From positions 310,001-374,000 of the forward strand of contig OZ025830.1 in NCBI GenBank assembly GCA_964019425.1: a stretch of 64,000 nucleotides of DNA, given 5' to 3'. This DNA comes from Flectonema sp. DT1601 (lineage: Eukaryota > Euglenozoa > Diplonemea > Diplonemida > Diplonemidae). The position numbers were made by a program, and so were the translations under genes. The notes beneath the pieces were generated by a model that had not been told where the DNA came from, made no database searches, and worked only from the letters and a program-made list of their open reading frames with translations. Of the stretch, positions 32,701 through 44,504 are shown piece after piece (positions within the stretch are counted from its first letter, which is position 1; each line of letters opens with the position of its first letter).

Positions 32701-35700
32701 CTAACTTAGTTCAACAGCATTAGATCTCGTGACAGAGACTGACCTTCTGACTGGAACTCTGTGATGGGGTTTTGTGATTGTTATAAATAGTTTTATTTAT
32801 TAAGAAAAACAAACATACCTGGCAGGGGTAGCAGCAGAACGTCTGGGAGTGGAACCATTAACTGAAGCAGTATGAGGATGAATATAAGGCGGGTCCACAG
32901 AGTTAAATGAGCTGCGCTTACGAACTGACGAGCACGTTTGTCTCGTCGCCGGAGAAAAACTCCGATACATCTCACCTCGTTTAGGCGAAGGCGTTGCTCT
33001 CGCAGGACTGTACTGAGAGTGGCGAGTATTGCGAATTTTTGGACTAGAAACTGCGGAGCGGGTTCGGGATGCAGATCTTCGAGGGGTCCTTCGATTTAAT
33101 TCATCGCGGACCATACTACGAACTACTTGATCAGTGATTCCTTCAACACGAGGGGAGAATCTAAATCTGACATTCGCCATATCTCTAGTCGCTAACTTTA
33201 CAGAAGATATTGCAGTAATTGGAACAGCACCAATATGAGTTAGTCTCCTGTTGATAAAATTTTCAGCTCCTTGTTCTGCTGCAGCAGCGCTGGTGACGTC
33301 GAGTAGCATGTCACCCTTCCAAGTAAGACCAACTTTAGCACCGGGTTCCTTACGGATGAGTAGCTCGTCGTCATAACGGTTCGGTTGCTGTTGTTGTTCT
33401 CGTCCATTTACTGGTGGTGATTGCCACTCACCCCATTGTTTTGGTTGTTCATTTGATAGCTCACGTTTCTTGTCTTCAAGGTCGAGTCTTTCTTTAAGTA
33501 GTTGCTCACGTTCTCTGTCCCATTGCTTTTCATGTTCTGCTAACTGCTGTTGCTGCTTTTGAAGATCATTTACTGATTCTTGATTCACATCAGTGTCCGC
33601 GTGTTCTGACTGGTCTTTTTCTTTATTCTGTAGCTTTTCAAGTTCCACAGTGTACTTCTTCCTTTGATTATCGCGATCCCTTTGAATGGCTTCAAGCTCT
33701 TGTTTCCATTGATGTTCCTTTTCTTGTAGAGCATCAGCTGATGCCGCCGCTGCTATTTTCGCTTCAAATTCAATCTTTTCCTGGGCAGCTTGCTGTTTGA
33801 TTCGATCCTTCTCTGCTTCCCAGTGATTGTTTTTTACTTTTAATAATTGTTCGTCTTGTTGTCTTTTCTCGTCTGCTTGTTGTTGGAGGAGTTGTTGTTT
33901 TTCAGTTTTCCATTCTTGCTCTTTCTTTTGAAGTTCTGATTTCAGATTGTCTTCACTTTGCTGAGCTGTCGTTTCCTTTAATTGCTGCTCAGTCACATGT
34001 GAGGACATGCTTGTTGAACGTTCTCGTTTTACAGTGAGTGAAGTAACGCTCGTAGATCGTTCTTTTTTTGGTGTCGGGTTTTGCTGAGCCATACTAGTTG
34101 AGCGCTCTCTCTTAATAATATCAGACTGTACCAACGATGATACGCTTGTTGATCTTTCTTGTTTAGGTGTTTGTGGTTGCTGAGCTGTGCTGGTTGAACG
34201 TTCTCTTTTAGGTGTTTGTGGTTGCTGAGCTGTACTGGTAGAACGTTCTCTTTTAGCAACTTCATTCTTCTGAGCTAATGATGTGATACTTGTTGACCTC
34301 TCACGAGAATCAACTCCAGTCGGTTCCATTCTACGAAGTTGATGAACATGAGGAGGTGATGCAGACATACTACTTGAAGGCATCCAATCTCTTGGAGATT
34401 CTACTTGTGGAGATGGCATTACAACACTGTGAGATATTTGAGGCGATTGCTCTTGAGGCATTACTAAATATCCTTCAGGAGTTCTTTCATAGGGTGAGAA
34501 TGGAATATTAAACCCGCTTGTCTTTGTAATCGGTGGTCGTATTCTCGCTGGTGACATCCAGTCAACCCGACTTGGACTTGGAGGACGAGGAGATATCATT
34601 CTACCCTGACCTTGTAGTATCGGAGGATCTGAATTCTGAGTCGATCGAGGAACTGACGGCTGAACTGGTTGAGGAACTGACGGCTGAACTGGTTGAGGAA
34701 CTGACGGCTGAACTGGTTGAACATTTACTGGCAGTGGCATAACTGGAACAGGAACTGCTTCACGAACTGGTGTTGCCATTTCTACCTCTTCTCTAACCAA
34801 TGGAGGGGTTAAGACTTCTGTTGTTGACGGTGCGACTGGTAGAGAGATGACACTCAGTGGAACACTTCCCCACTCTCCGTAAGTTACATCAAACTTTAAC
34901 ATCTTATTCTGCGACAATATTGGAACAACAATCGACGGTGTACTTAACCTTCCGTATTCAGGAATAAATACACACGGTGTTCCTGACTGTGGTAATGATT
35001 CAGATTTAGCACTTCCTAAATATTTCCAGGTACCTGTTGAAAAGTCAAGTCTCCATCCGTCTTGAAGAATATTTTTAGAATGCTCTCCCGACCAGATGAA
35101 TATCCCTCCTGGTAAGGAACAGCTTGAGTGAAGCGCTCGAGGGAATGGAACTGGATGAAATTTTGTTGGTTGATAAGCAATCTCACTTTCAGTGTAAGCA
35201 TCTGGTGGTACTTTTGTATATCCAGAATAGTCTTCTTTGACAACAAGAACTTGACCAGTTTCTTTAATTTGAAGACGAGTACCAATATCACTTGATAATA
35301 AAGTAGCAGACGGTGGTATCTCATGAAGTGCCAGTAGTTTAGTTGAAGGGATCGACTCGACTCTGGTAGCAGGAAACCATCCTTTGTCATTTGGTAGTTT
35401 AAATCCACGTTTCCAACCTGGAACAGGTTTTGAACCGTCTCTCATAACACTGATGATATCACCTTCTTTTAATGACATGAATCTATTTTTATCTGACTCA
35501 GAAGGCGTCCATTGATGAGTTGCTTTGACTACACCAACTCTATCGGATAGGAGTTCACAGAGAACAGTTCTGGACTCACCAGTTTTCGTTTCGTAAAAGT
35601 ACATTACGTTTCGTTCACGATCTCCGTCAACACCACCGAAAATTACTAATTTTGAACCGTGAGACTCTAAAGTATGTCCCCAAAGTGGTATTAGAGATTT

Positions 35701-36171
35701 CGTAACAAGACAAGACCAGGTACACGATTGCGTATCGTATGCGAATATAGAAGTGTCTGTTGGCTTATCTGTTAAGGAATATCCTCCATAAGTATAAATA
35801 GTATTTCCAATAGAACAAGATGCGTGGTGGCATCTCGGGCCTGGTGAAGATCCGGTAGTTTTTTGTGTACCCCATGTCATTGTTGGAATGTCTAAAACCT
35901 CAACTGGTGATACATCCGAGAGAGTCGATAAGTTTTTTGGTAATCCTCCGATAATATACATCTTGTTATCAATGACTGTAGCGGTATGAAATACTTTACC
36001 CTGAGGAATGTCTCCTGCAGTTCGAACCTCGCGAGCGACTGCTTCATCGCTGTCATTTCCGGTTTTTATTATCCAAGTTCCATTTTGGGATACTCCGTTA
36101 GAACGACCTCCGAATATAATAAGTTGATCTTTCCATCCCACAGAAGAGTAGCCTTCGATTGAGTTGTCCAT
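32701..36171 (-). CDS. Kelch-propeller, SH3, coiled-coil and PDZ-like scaffold protein
   Basis: Two exons, 36171-32819 and 32758-32701, give 1136 residues; the short second exon ends SNAVELS. The intron starts GTATGT and ends CACAG. The first ~370 residues carry kelch repeats (LIIFGGRSNG, MYIIGGLP, TIYTYGGYS, LVIFGGVDGD) with an SH3-like domain between blades (SLKEGDIISVM, GWFPATRVE). A Pro/Gln-rich stretch with three PVQPSVPQ units follows, then about eight (K/R)(R/Q)ERSTS units, then ~200 residues of heptad-type coiled coil, then a PDZ-like segment (KVGLTWKGDMLLDV, HIGAVPI). The tail is basic and SPxR-rich. The ATG at 36171 follows a TAG acceptor-like site, so an upstream exon cannot be excluded. 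Probably a cytoskeletal scaffold. Confidence 0.82.
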
Positions 36172-36337
36172 TGGTAACAAAACCTACAGCATATAATGTT
36201 TGTGAGATTTGATTCCTGAATAAAAATATAATATCATTGTCACTAAAACAATAACATAACATAACATAGCACTAGAGTGCTCTAAGTAAATGACTGTGGT
36301 GAGGATAGATAAGTGCGCAAGACAGCGTTGCGCTCTT

Positions 36338-38845
36338 TTAATTCAAAGATTTCAAGCGAACAGATAGTTTCTCACGTAGCCAAACCGCCAATTCATCATA
36401 GCCTGCTTTTACCGCCAACATATCAACAGTTTGATTTCTCACGTCTTTGACTGTGATGTCCATGAGAGGTGGTCCTTCTAACAACCACTCACATAGTTCT
36501 CTGTGACCACCATATGCAGCTTTATGAAGAGTGTTATGCCCCTGATAGTTACAGAACGTCAGATCCAATCCAATAGAATAAAGCCATTGGACAGTCGGGA
36601 CAGCTCCAGCAAGAGCAGAGAAATGAACTGCAGTACAACCCCACTTGTTAATAAAATTAATATCAGAACCCAAAGCAATGAACCATTTACACGTTGGAAT
36701 GTGACCACCCCATGCAGCAAGTTGAAGTGGTGTGGTGTCGTCTTTGGCGCGTAATTCAGTATTGTGACTCTTCTCAGAGACGAGCCATTGACAGATTTCA
36801 AGTTGTCCTAATCTTGCAGCCCAATGAAGAGCAGTTCGTCCACTTTTCTTGTCAGCTAATTTATCATTCGCACCACAGCTAACGAGTGCCTTACAGATTT
36901 CAAGCTGACCTGCTCCTGCTGCATAGTGCAGGGCTGTGGACCCAAAGCGATCTTTTATATCGACGTCAAAGTTTTTATCACTTTTACTGTCTTTCAATAG
37001 AACAAGAACACCTTCAATACTTCCCTCTTTAGACATTGCGATCAAAGGGGGAAGGCTGTTACCTTTAGATTTGATTTGGGCTCGCTTTTGCTTTGGTTTT
37101 GGTGCAGATCTGACAACACTACTTGAGTTGGGAGTGATACCAAATATCGCTGACAGTTTATAGATTAAATCACTTACTGTTAAGCAACTTAATATGATGG
37201 GAACTCCGTCTTCTGTTGGATGCCATTTTGCTTCGACGTCTTTGACGATTGGAGACAGTTCCTTAGCCAGCCTACCAGCAAGTAGAACAATACCAATTGA
37301 TCCTATAGAAGGATGTAATTCGGTATCAATAATCTCATCATCTCTAACGTCATCCGATTCCAATAATGGTTTCACAAGTGTTGTAACTATCTGTGTCAGG
37401 ATACTAAAAGTAACCTTTCCGCCTCCTTCTTCAGATAAAACAGGTCTTACGTACACATCTTCTACATTAGGAAGACTTTCAACATCCACTTTGTTTGAAG
37501 ACGTCAACGGAATCTGATCCAATCTTTCAACAAAAGTCGGTCTCATATAATCGGACAAATGCTGCTTAAAGTGATCCACCACCAGGATTCGAACTGAATC
37601 AGTATTAAGCTTAGAAGTCGAACATACGGTGTAAAAGAGAACTAACACAGCGTTGGAAGCTTCACCTTGAACGACGGCAACTGCAGAGGAAATCGATTGG
37701 ATTTGTAAAGCGAGGTTTTCTATTTCTTTTAAATCTATTCGATTGCCTCGTAGTTTTGTTTGATGATCTTTTCTGTTTTGAAAGAATATTTGTCCTTCTT
37801 CGGAAATGCTCACAACATCACCTGTACAATACTCTCCGTTAAACTGCTCTATGAAGTTGTCTTCACCATCAACCGATCTGAGGTAACCCTCAGCGACATT
37901 GACACCCTTAACACAGAGTTCATTGTTGTTTATTGAAAACTTATTACCTTGAAATACCTCTCCCAAAGGTACTTCACTTTTTTCATTAAAATTATCCGAA
38001 GTAATCCTGTGAGCTGAACACCAAATAGTCGCTTCAGTAGGTCCGTACAAGTTGTATAAATATTTTGAATTTGGAAGTAGTTTTGAAGCCAATTTTGGAG
38101 GGAAACGCTCACCACCAACCAATCGAATTAATGGAAACTGCTGTGGACACCAACCAGCTGCTAAAAGTAACTCCCATGTAGCAGGAGTAGCTTGGAGAAT
38201 ATGAGGTTGATATCTGTTAACAATCGTTAGTAAGTTATCATACTTAGGAAGGTAAACAATACAAGTCTTACTGTTTAAGAGAGGATAGATAAGTTCAACG
38301 TAACTAATATCAAAACTGTCTGGTGAGACTGCAAGCCAACTTGACCAGCTGCTATTTGATAATAACATTGTCATCTGTTCGAAAACGTTTATAACTGATG
38401 TCTCAGATACGACAACAGCCTTTGGAATTCCCGATGACCCAGACGTAAACCCAACGTACAAAGCACTAACTGAATTACTATTGATATGTTCTGTTATTGT
38501 GTAGCTTTCTTGGTTGGGCTCTGTTGAGGTTTTTATAACATATTTTGGTCCACACAGTTCGTGTGCAAGTTGAAGTCTCCTCTCAGGTAAGTTAGTTAAA
38601 ACAGTAGCACAGCCTCCACAATCCCAAATTGCTAATTTTGAAGCTACGAATAAATTATTACTTCTGGGGATTGAAATACCGACAACGTCTCCCGATCTTA
38701 TTCCTGTTGTTCGGAGTGATGCCGCTAGTTCGTCGACAATCTTTTCGAGGTAGTCATAACTCCAAACACCCCCTTGTTGGTTTATTATAGCACTTCTCGA
38801 AGGAAAGTTTCTGCAGGCAAGTCTAAACTGCTCAATTATTCTCAT
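36338..38845 (-). CDS. Adenylation domain - carrier domain - ankyrin fusion
   Basis: Single exon, 835 residues. Residues 1-460 are an ANL-superfamily adenylation domain: A3 loop FTSGSSGIPK (133-142), A5 NLYGPTEAT (265-273), A7 YCTGD (339-343), A8-like KLRGNRIDLKEIE, and A10 with a candidate catalytic lysine in SSNKVD (K452). Residues ~490-570 look like a carrier domain, with Ser516 in SIGSIG where the phosphopantetheine serine should be, but the usual GGxS is altered. Residues ~600-835 are about six ankyrin repeats (STALHYAAGAGQLEICKAL and similar). The nearest known relative by layout is the AASDH/ACSF4 type (adenylation plus carrier), which has a propeller instead of ankyrins. It probably activates an amino or carboxylic acid and loads its own carrier; the acceptor is unknown. 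Confidence 0.85.
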   Translation of the reverse strand: MRIIEQFRLACRNFPSRSAIINQQGGVWSYDYLEKIVDELAASLRTTGIRSGDVVGISIPRSNNLFVASKLAIWDCGGCATVLTNLPERRLQLAHELCGPKYVIKTSTEPNQESYTITEHINSNSVSALYVGFTSGSSGIPKAVVVSETSVINVFEQMTMLLSNSSWSSWLAVSPDSFDISYVELIYPLLNSKTCIVYLPKYDNLLTIVNRYQPHILQATPATWELLLAAGWCPQQFPLIRLVGGERFPPKLASKLLPNSKYLYNLYGPTEATIWCSAHRITSDNFNEKSEVPLGEVFQGNKFSINNNELCVKGVNVAEGYLRSVDGEDNFIEQFNGEYCTGDVVSISEEGQIFFQNRKDHQTKLRGNRIDLKEIENLALQIQSISSAVAVVQGEASNAVLVLFYTVCSTSKLNTDSVRILVVDHFKQHLSDYMRPTFVERLDQIPLTSSNKVDVESLPNVEDVYVRPVLSEEGGGKVTFSILTQIVTTLVKPLLESDDVRDDEIIDTELHPSIGSIGIVLLAGRLAKELSPIVKDVEAKWHPTEDGVPIILSCLTVSDLIYKLSAIFGITPNSSSVVRSAPKPKQKRAQIKSKGNSLPPLIAMSKEGSIEGVLVLLKDSKSDKNFDVDIKDRFGSTALHYAAGAGQLEICKALVSCGANDKLADKKSGRTALHWAARLGQLEICQWLVSEKSHNTELRAKDDTTPLQLAAWGGHIPTCKWFIALGSDINFINKWGCTAVHFSALAGAVPTVQWLYSIGLDLTFCNYQGHNTLHKAAYGGHRELCEWLLEGPPLMDITVKDVRNQTVDMLAVKAGYDELAVWLREKLSVRLKSLN

Positions 38846-39346
38846 TTTGTTCTTAAAAGAAAATAACAGTAGTTTTTTTTATTTTTTATTTTTTTTTACT
38901 AAGTCGATATCGATTCACTCGAGAGATGCAGATGTTATGTTTGCCTTGTTAAAATTATTGTTATTAAACACATGTATCATTCAGATAGTGACTTACCCTC
39001 TGGGTATGAATTCTTCAAACTAGTGAAGTACACACAACCCAATATAATAGAAAGGAAGGAGTTAGGTGAGAGGTAAATTTAATGTCCGACGCAGTGCGAC
39101 AGTACGAAGCACGCTGGACAGATACAGGTAAAGTTAGCCGATGGAATGGAGTAGTGTATTTTTTTTTTTTTTTTTTTTTTTTGTCCGCTAAATCAGGATG
39201 TTAAACATAAATTGATTTCCTCTTTTTATTTTTTATTTTTGCGGCTGTTTTTTTAATTATAAAAAAAACAGAGAGAGAGAGGGAACAACAAAAAAAAGTG
39301 GTGTTTTTTTTTTTTCTTATAATTACCACAATGGAATTATATATCT
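38846..39346. other. Spacer between E2 and adenylation genes
   Basis: AT-rich with T runs and a GA-rich patch at 39268-39285. A short plus-strand frame begins at 39082 but runs into poly-T (see rejected list). No supported gene. Confidence 0.4.
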
Positions 39347-39854
<508 letters not shown>

Positions 39855-40427
39855 TTATGAAAAGTAAATCTAAATGAAAAAATATATATATATAGAGAAT
39901 TGGCTTTATAAAACTTTATCTTTAAACTATACAGAAAATAATAATATAACAACTGTGATGTTTTGTTTGTGTCACGAAACCCCTTGAACCGACTTAAACT
40001 GATAAAGCTAAAGGAGGTCTGTTGTCCAATAATTACGTTTTAACAAACTTCGTCAGAAAATTCAAATGCTATATTTTAAACCTGACAATAATAAGAAAAT
40101 TAACACTAACACGACAAGGCAAATAGACTTCCTCTGAAGAAATGCAAATACAAAACGAATAACAAGATCTGGTGTACCCTGTAGTCGAGAAGTCCACACT
40201 TTTATGGTTTTTGGATATTGCCAATCGGCAAAAATATTCCAAAAACAACAACACTAATAAGAATAGAATGATTGCATTTAACATGAAGTTAAAAAAACAG
40301 CACACACTATTTTTTTTTTTTTTCATTTTTTTTTTTTTTTTTTTTTATAATAAAAAAGAAATTTTCAAATGAAAAAAAATTCTTTTTAATTAGTTCACGA
40401 AGAATACCGAAAAAATCAAAAAAAAAA
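39855..40427. other. 5' flank of the E2 gene
   Basis: Contains copy 2 of the shared 5' element and, further out, long T runs (40308-40346) near the end of the 99-residue gene. No other gene. Confidence 0.5.
39894..40018. repeat. Shared 5' element, copy 2
   Basis: Close match to 7659-7771, with a few substitutions and small insertions (for example TTATAAAACTTTATC against TTATC). It begins 40 bp upstream of the E2 start codon. Confidence 0.75.
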
Positions 40428-40790
40428 TCATTCCTGAACGAACAATTGTCCAATGAGCAACACCATGCACAATGCAGTTAGTTGTTTAAGGGTAGCGTAA
40501 ATGACAGGGTCCTGTACGTAATCTTTGTAGAACAGATCCATTGTGTAGTTAATGTGATTGTTTCCAACTACACCCATATTGTATGAGAGGACAGATCCAA
40601 GAGCCTGTATTTAATTTTATTTTTTTAAAAAACCGGGGAACACTTGAAATAAAGAGTTCAGTCATACCGTTCCAACAGGAGATGACAACAGAGATCCAGC
40701 GTTGATTGCACCAAATCCAGTTAGGTACGCAACCGCACTGACATTTCTTCTACCTGTAATACGGCTAGATTGCTTAGCGAGTCTGTTCAT
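40428..40790 (-). CDS. Small two-exon membrane protein, 99 residues
   Basis: Found by joining two short frames, each too short to stand out alone. Exon 1 is 40790-40668 (41 codons, starts MNRLAKQSSRITGRRN) and exon 2 is 40604-40428 (58 residues, ends IGQLFVQE). The 63-nt intron begins GTATGAC and ends ATACAG, joining in phase 0. The basic N-terminus is followed by a weakly hydrophobic Gly/Ser-rich helix (AYLTGFGAINAGSLLS), a polar loop with MDLFYKDYVQDP, and a C-terminal helix (ALCMVLLIGQLFV). This suits a small two-helix organelle membrane protein, perhaps mitochondrial, given the basic acid-free N-terminus. No family named. Confidence 0.65.
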
Positions 40791-41433
40791 ATTATTAGAA
40801 GTAACAATTGTCTATAAAAGTGATTGATAAACTAATAAGGATCACTTACAACTATTTAACACGAAGGGATTCACCTGATTAAGAAAAAAAAAACAATAAT
40901 AAATAACAATCGTAAAGGAATACCGAAACCCAAACAACTAATCGAAAGGAAGGACGTGGAAGCAGGGACGAGGATTGCCATGACAAGCAAAAAATAAAAT
41001 GGGGATTGGAAGGGTACAATAACGATGCCCGCTGAACGTCTGGAAAGCTAAGGGGTCAGACTTTGTGATACTTGAAATTACAGGACACAGCAATGGTAAC
41101 GTACACAGTGAATTGTGATGTGCAGCCGAACAGTATTCGGCTTTAAGATGGGTCTCCTTCCTCTTCATTTGATAGTATATTCCTTCTTGTTTTCTTTTTT
41201 TTTTACTTTACTTTTCTTTTTTTTTTTTTTTTCATTTCTTTTCACAAGCTTTCTGGGAAAAGGGGAACACGGGATTGAGAGATGCTTTTTTTTTTTAAAA
41301 AAAAAAAAGGATCAAAAAAAAAAAAACAAAAAAAAACAAAAACAAAAAAAAAGACAACAGAAAGAAAAAAGAAAATCAAAATACCATAAAAAGACAGGCA
41401 TTACGCAGGGCTAAATACGCCCAAATTGTAAGT
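40791..41433. other. Spacer 3' of the type I membrane protein gene
   Basis: AT-rich, with T runs at 41198-41237 and A/C-rich low complexity at 41300-41390. Holds the 5' region of the 99-residue gene. Nothing else supported. Confidence 0.4.
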
Positions 41434-42975
41434 CTAATGTTTGAGTTCTTCCTCAGGTTCAGGCGAGCTGGAGCATGCCTTGAGGATAAGACCAGCGATG
41501 ATACCGATAAAGAGAACACCTCCGAATACAATTCCGACGATGATGCCAGTCTTGTCATCATCAATATCGTCAACAATTCCCGTGACACGAGGAGCACGGC
41601 AGACAGTGTGCTTAGTCTTGTATGAGTATCTCCTTCCCTCGTAGTCAAACACGTGGCAGTTTCCATCGTGAAGGAAGGTTGGGAAAGAAAAGCTTCCAGT
41701 GTCAGTACATCCAGTGATTCCGTGAGTAACCTTTCTACTGGTCATGAATAGACCATCAGCTGAGCATCCGTAAGTGTATCTTACAAACGCGTTCTGTTCT
41801 CTCTGGCAAATGAACTCCTGATTTGGGTCCTCTGGAACTGAACCTCCCTGAAGTGGGATACCAGTACAGTCAGTGGAGGTGTAGACGTTCCAGTAGTCGT
41901 CGTTACATCTGGTGACGGCTCCTCCGGTTGGGGTGACCAAGTAGGACTTGATTTCGTCATTTGAGACGTAAGTGTGGCAAGCCAGGTCGTGAATGAACTC
42001 CTCGACGTATTCAGCAGCACCAGCGCAGATGGTGTTGGTCCAGACAGACCTAACGGTAACTGGGAATCCATCAAGGTTGCAGTGAGTAGAGATTCTTGAG
42101 CTGGTTAAGGCGGTGGTGTCTCTGACACACTCTCTGGTGTGAACGAAGTCGTTAGTCTTCATGGTGGTAGTAGTGAGAGCACCAGTACAGTCTCTGGTCT
42201 CGTAGAATGCAATGTTGGCATCGGCGTCCAATGGAACCGGATGGCAACGGGTTTCTGGAACGACGTAGTAGTTACGGACACCGTTGTCACCTCTTTCACA
42301 CAATCCGGTGTGCTTCACAGCGGTTGCGGCATTAACCAAGTCAGTGATTGCACTTGTAGTACCAGTAGTGTACTGACAGGCGTCAAGAGTAGTAAACACT
42401 TTGAATGAACTCTCTAAAAATCCCTCGTTATTGCAGACAGAGTCGTAACGGCTCCAACTGTTGGTGTTAGTCCTGACACACTCACCCCATCTGCTAGAAG
42501 GCGCAACAAAAGCGATGTCGTTTCTTCCGTTGGCAGCAGCACTGTCGACAAGGTTAGTGCACTCACTGTTACCGTAGGTGTTGAGTGGAGTTGGGGTACA
42601 TGAGATAGGGAATTCTGCGTAGTATGAAAAGTATCTGTTGTCCTCATGAAGTCTGGTAATATGACACCTTCCATCAGCGACAATGTTAGCTGCGTGAGTT
42701 GATACACCAGTACAGGTATTATCTCTGTAGTATGAAAGAGTAGTTACCAACACTCCGTTAGCGTTGCAAGCTGAGGTTCTTCTAAAATAAGTGTTAGATA
42801 CTCCCAAGAAATTTGTTGCTGTAACGCAGGTAGTTGAAGTCGACTGAGGACCAGTCAAGTACGTTGATGATTGAGTGGTGGCGCATGAGCAGTCGTGACG
42901 GTCGGTGCACGCCAAGAAAGTGTTCCTCACTCCCAAGGCTGAGGAAACCAAAGTCGCAAACAGCAAGGACTTCAT
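41434..42975 (-). CDS. Cys-rich type I membrane protein
   Basis: Single exon, 513 residues. A signal peptide (MKSLLFATLVSSALG) is followed by a ~460-residue outer region rich in Cys, Thr, Asn and Tyr, a single transmembrane helix (about 480-502, GIIVGIVFGGVLFIGIIAGL) and a short acidic tail (SSSPEPEEELKH). The outer part consists of repeated, diverged units of about 80-100 residues. Each has the pattern YxxxxCTG, a gap, GxCHxx, Tyr-rich strand, xxCxP, then CxxxGxxxxx: for example CTGVSTHAAN...GRCHI, CTGALTTTT, CTGIPLQGG, GNCHVF. Paired Cys suggest disulfides. Lineage-specific surface coats or particle-binding receptors often look like this, but I know no family that fits. GC content is higher than in the spacers. 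Confidence 0.8.
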   Translation of the reverse strand: MKSLLFATLVSSALGVRNTFLACTDRHDCSCATTQSSTYLTGPQSTSTTCVTATNFLGVSNTYFRRTSACNANGVLVTTLSYYRDNTCTGVSTHAANIVADGRCHITRLHEDNRYFSYYAEFPISCTPTPLNTYGNSECTNLVDSAAANGRNDIAFVAPSSRWGECVRTNTNSWSRYDSVCNNEGFLESSFKVFTTLDACQYTTGTTSAITDLVNAATAVKHTGLCERGDNGVRNYYVVPETRCHPVPLDADANIAFYETRDCTGALTTTTMKTNDFVHTRECVRDTTALTSSRISTHCNLDGFPVTVRSVWTNTICAGAAEYVEEFIHDLACHTYVSNDEIKSYLVTPTGGAVTRCNDDYWNVYTSTDCTGIPLQGGSVPEDPNQEFICQREQNAFVRYTYGCSADGLFMTSRKVTHGITGCTDTGSFSFPTFLHDGNCHVFDYEGRRYSYKTKHTVCRAPRVTGIVDDIDDDKTGIIVGIVFGGVLFIGIIAGLILKACSSSPEPEEELKH

Positions 42976-44020
42976 ATTTGATAAGTAGCTATTGAGGTTA
43001 GGGAAAGTGTTTTATATTAATTAAGATAATAATATACCTAAAGCACTACTACCCTAACACATCTATCCATTAAGTCGATTTATCATCACCTGGTGAATGA
43101 ATTCTTTAGTAAGTATCAAAGAAACGAAATAAAATTGCTGAAAAATATGTTTGCAAAAATACAAACAAGACTTTCTCTTTTTGTTTTTTCTTTTGTAGTT
43201 TGTTTGGTAATCAGCTGTAATGATTGGCTTCTACCTGCCCTCACGTGTGTTCTGCTGGTGAGAGAGCCTCTCTTTTTTTTTAATTTTTTTTTTTCCTCTC
43301 TCCCGCTTGTGCAAGGAGCCATCAGGGCACATTTCACGTAGCATTCAAGGGAGAGGAGGGCTCCGTAAAGAGATTACTTGAAGAGACCTCCGACTGCGAG
43401 CGAAGTGCCGCTCGACAGACAAGACATTGAACAGTCAGACTCCGAGTTGTGAGGAAAAAACGTGTTCCAAAAAAAAAAAAAATTTTAATAAAAATTAAAA
43501 AAAAAAAAAAAAAAAAAGGGGGGATGGTTTTTCTAGGAAAAGTTTCGCGGGAGCGAAAAAAATAAAAAAAACAAGAAAAACCTTGCAAAAAAAAAAAAAA
43601 AACAAAAGAATCAAAATCCTTCTGTAAACCTCTGAACAGTAAGTGACGGTGACGGTGAAAACAGTAAAAGATGTACATCAAAGGCCTAGAGACCCAATTG
43701 ACCAAAAGTCGAAAAAGAAAGTAAATCAAAGAAGGTGTATTGATTGGCGTAGAGCGGGAAATGACACAAAAACCAGTGCGATACAAACAAACAAATAAAA
43801 CGAACAACAGCCCTTCTTCTTCTTTTTTTTTTTTATTGCCCATCATTTATTTTTTAACTGACGACGTTGTTGTTTAAAAATAACACGGCTGCCATCCAAA
43901 TGAAATAATTTTTCAGCTTGAATTCAGATTTGATCCGTACCATCTCTCGCAACTGCAATTGGTTACCGTTGATATAAAGTCCATGGGGAAAAAAAAAATA
44001 TTCTTTTTTCTTCTTTTCTT

Positions 44021-44053
<33 letters not shown>

Positions 44054-44375
44054 ACACGGGGAGGGACGGGGAAGAGAGAAAGCAATGGCTTCCCCTTCTG
44101 AATTCTATCCCACCCGGGAGGGCGGCGTTAATATCTGACTTCAACAGAAAAAGAAGAATTTAGGAAATGGGGAAGGGACGAGAGAGAAAGGATGAAAGGG
44201 GAAAATCTATACTTCATTCTGTAGGTATTTTGACTCGCCAAGGAAGTTTCTAAGTCTAGCATTCTAGTTCCGGGAGTTGTGCTTATTATTTGGATACCCT
44301 TCCCTCTTCGAGTTGCCTCTCGCAATCAAAAAGAGGAACAGTCTGGTTAATTTGTGGGATGTGAGCCAAACACCA

Positions 44376-44504
44376 ATGGAGGCAAAGAGAGGAATACGCA
44401 GATTTCTAAAAGAATTGAAATCTTACGTCGTCGATCATCGAAGTGTGCGGTGCAACAAGAACATGTCTGGAAACTCAGATAAAACATACAATCAAATCGA
44501 GTAG
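44376..44504 (+). other. Possible short plus-strand coding fragment
   Basis: A 42-codon frame from an ATG (start MEAKRGIRRFLKELK) to TAG. The frame is open further upstream, back to about 44265, without an ATG. Composition is protein-like and not homopolymer-derived, unlike other frames here. It could be a gene remnant or chance. Confidence 0.2.

Noticed and set aside
39082-39200. Short plus-strand frame starting MSDAVRQYEARWTDTGK
   Set aside because: It runs into a T run after ~26 codons, has no second exon I can find, and lies alone on the strand opposite all genes.
43334-43846. 170-codon minus-strand frame with poly-Phe blocks
   Set aside because: Built from A/T runs; no ATG-led protein-like segment and no homology-like motif.
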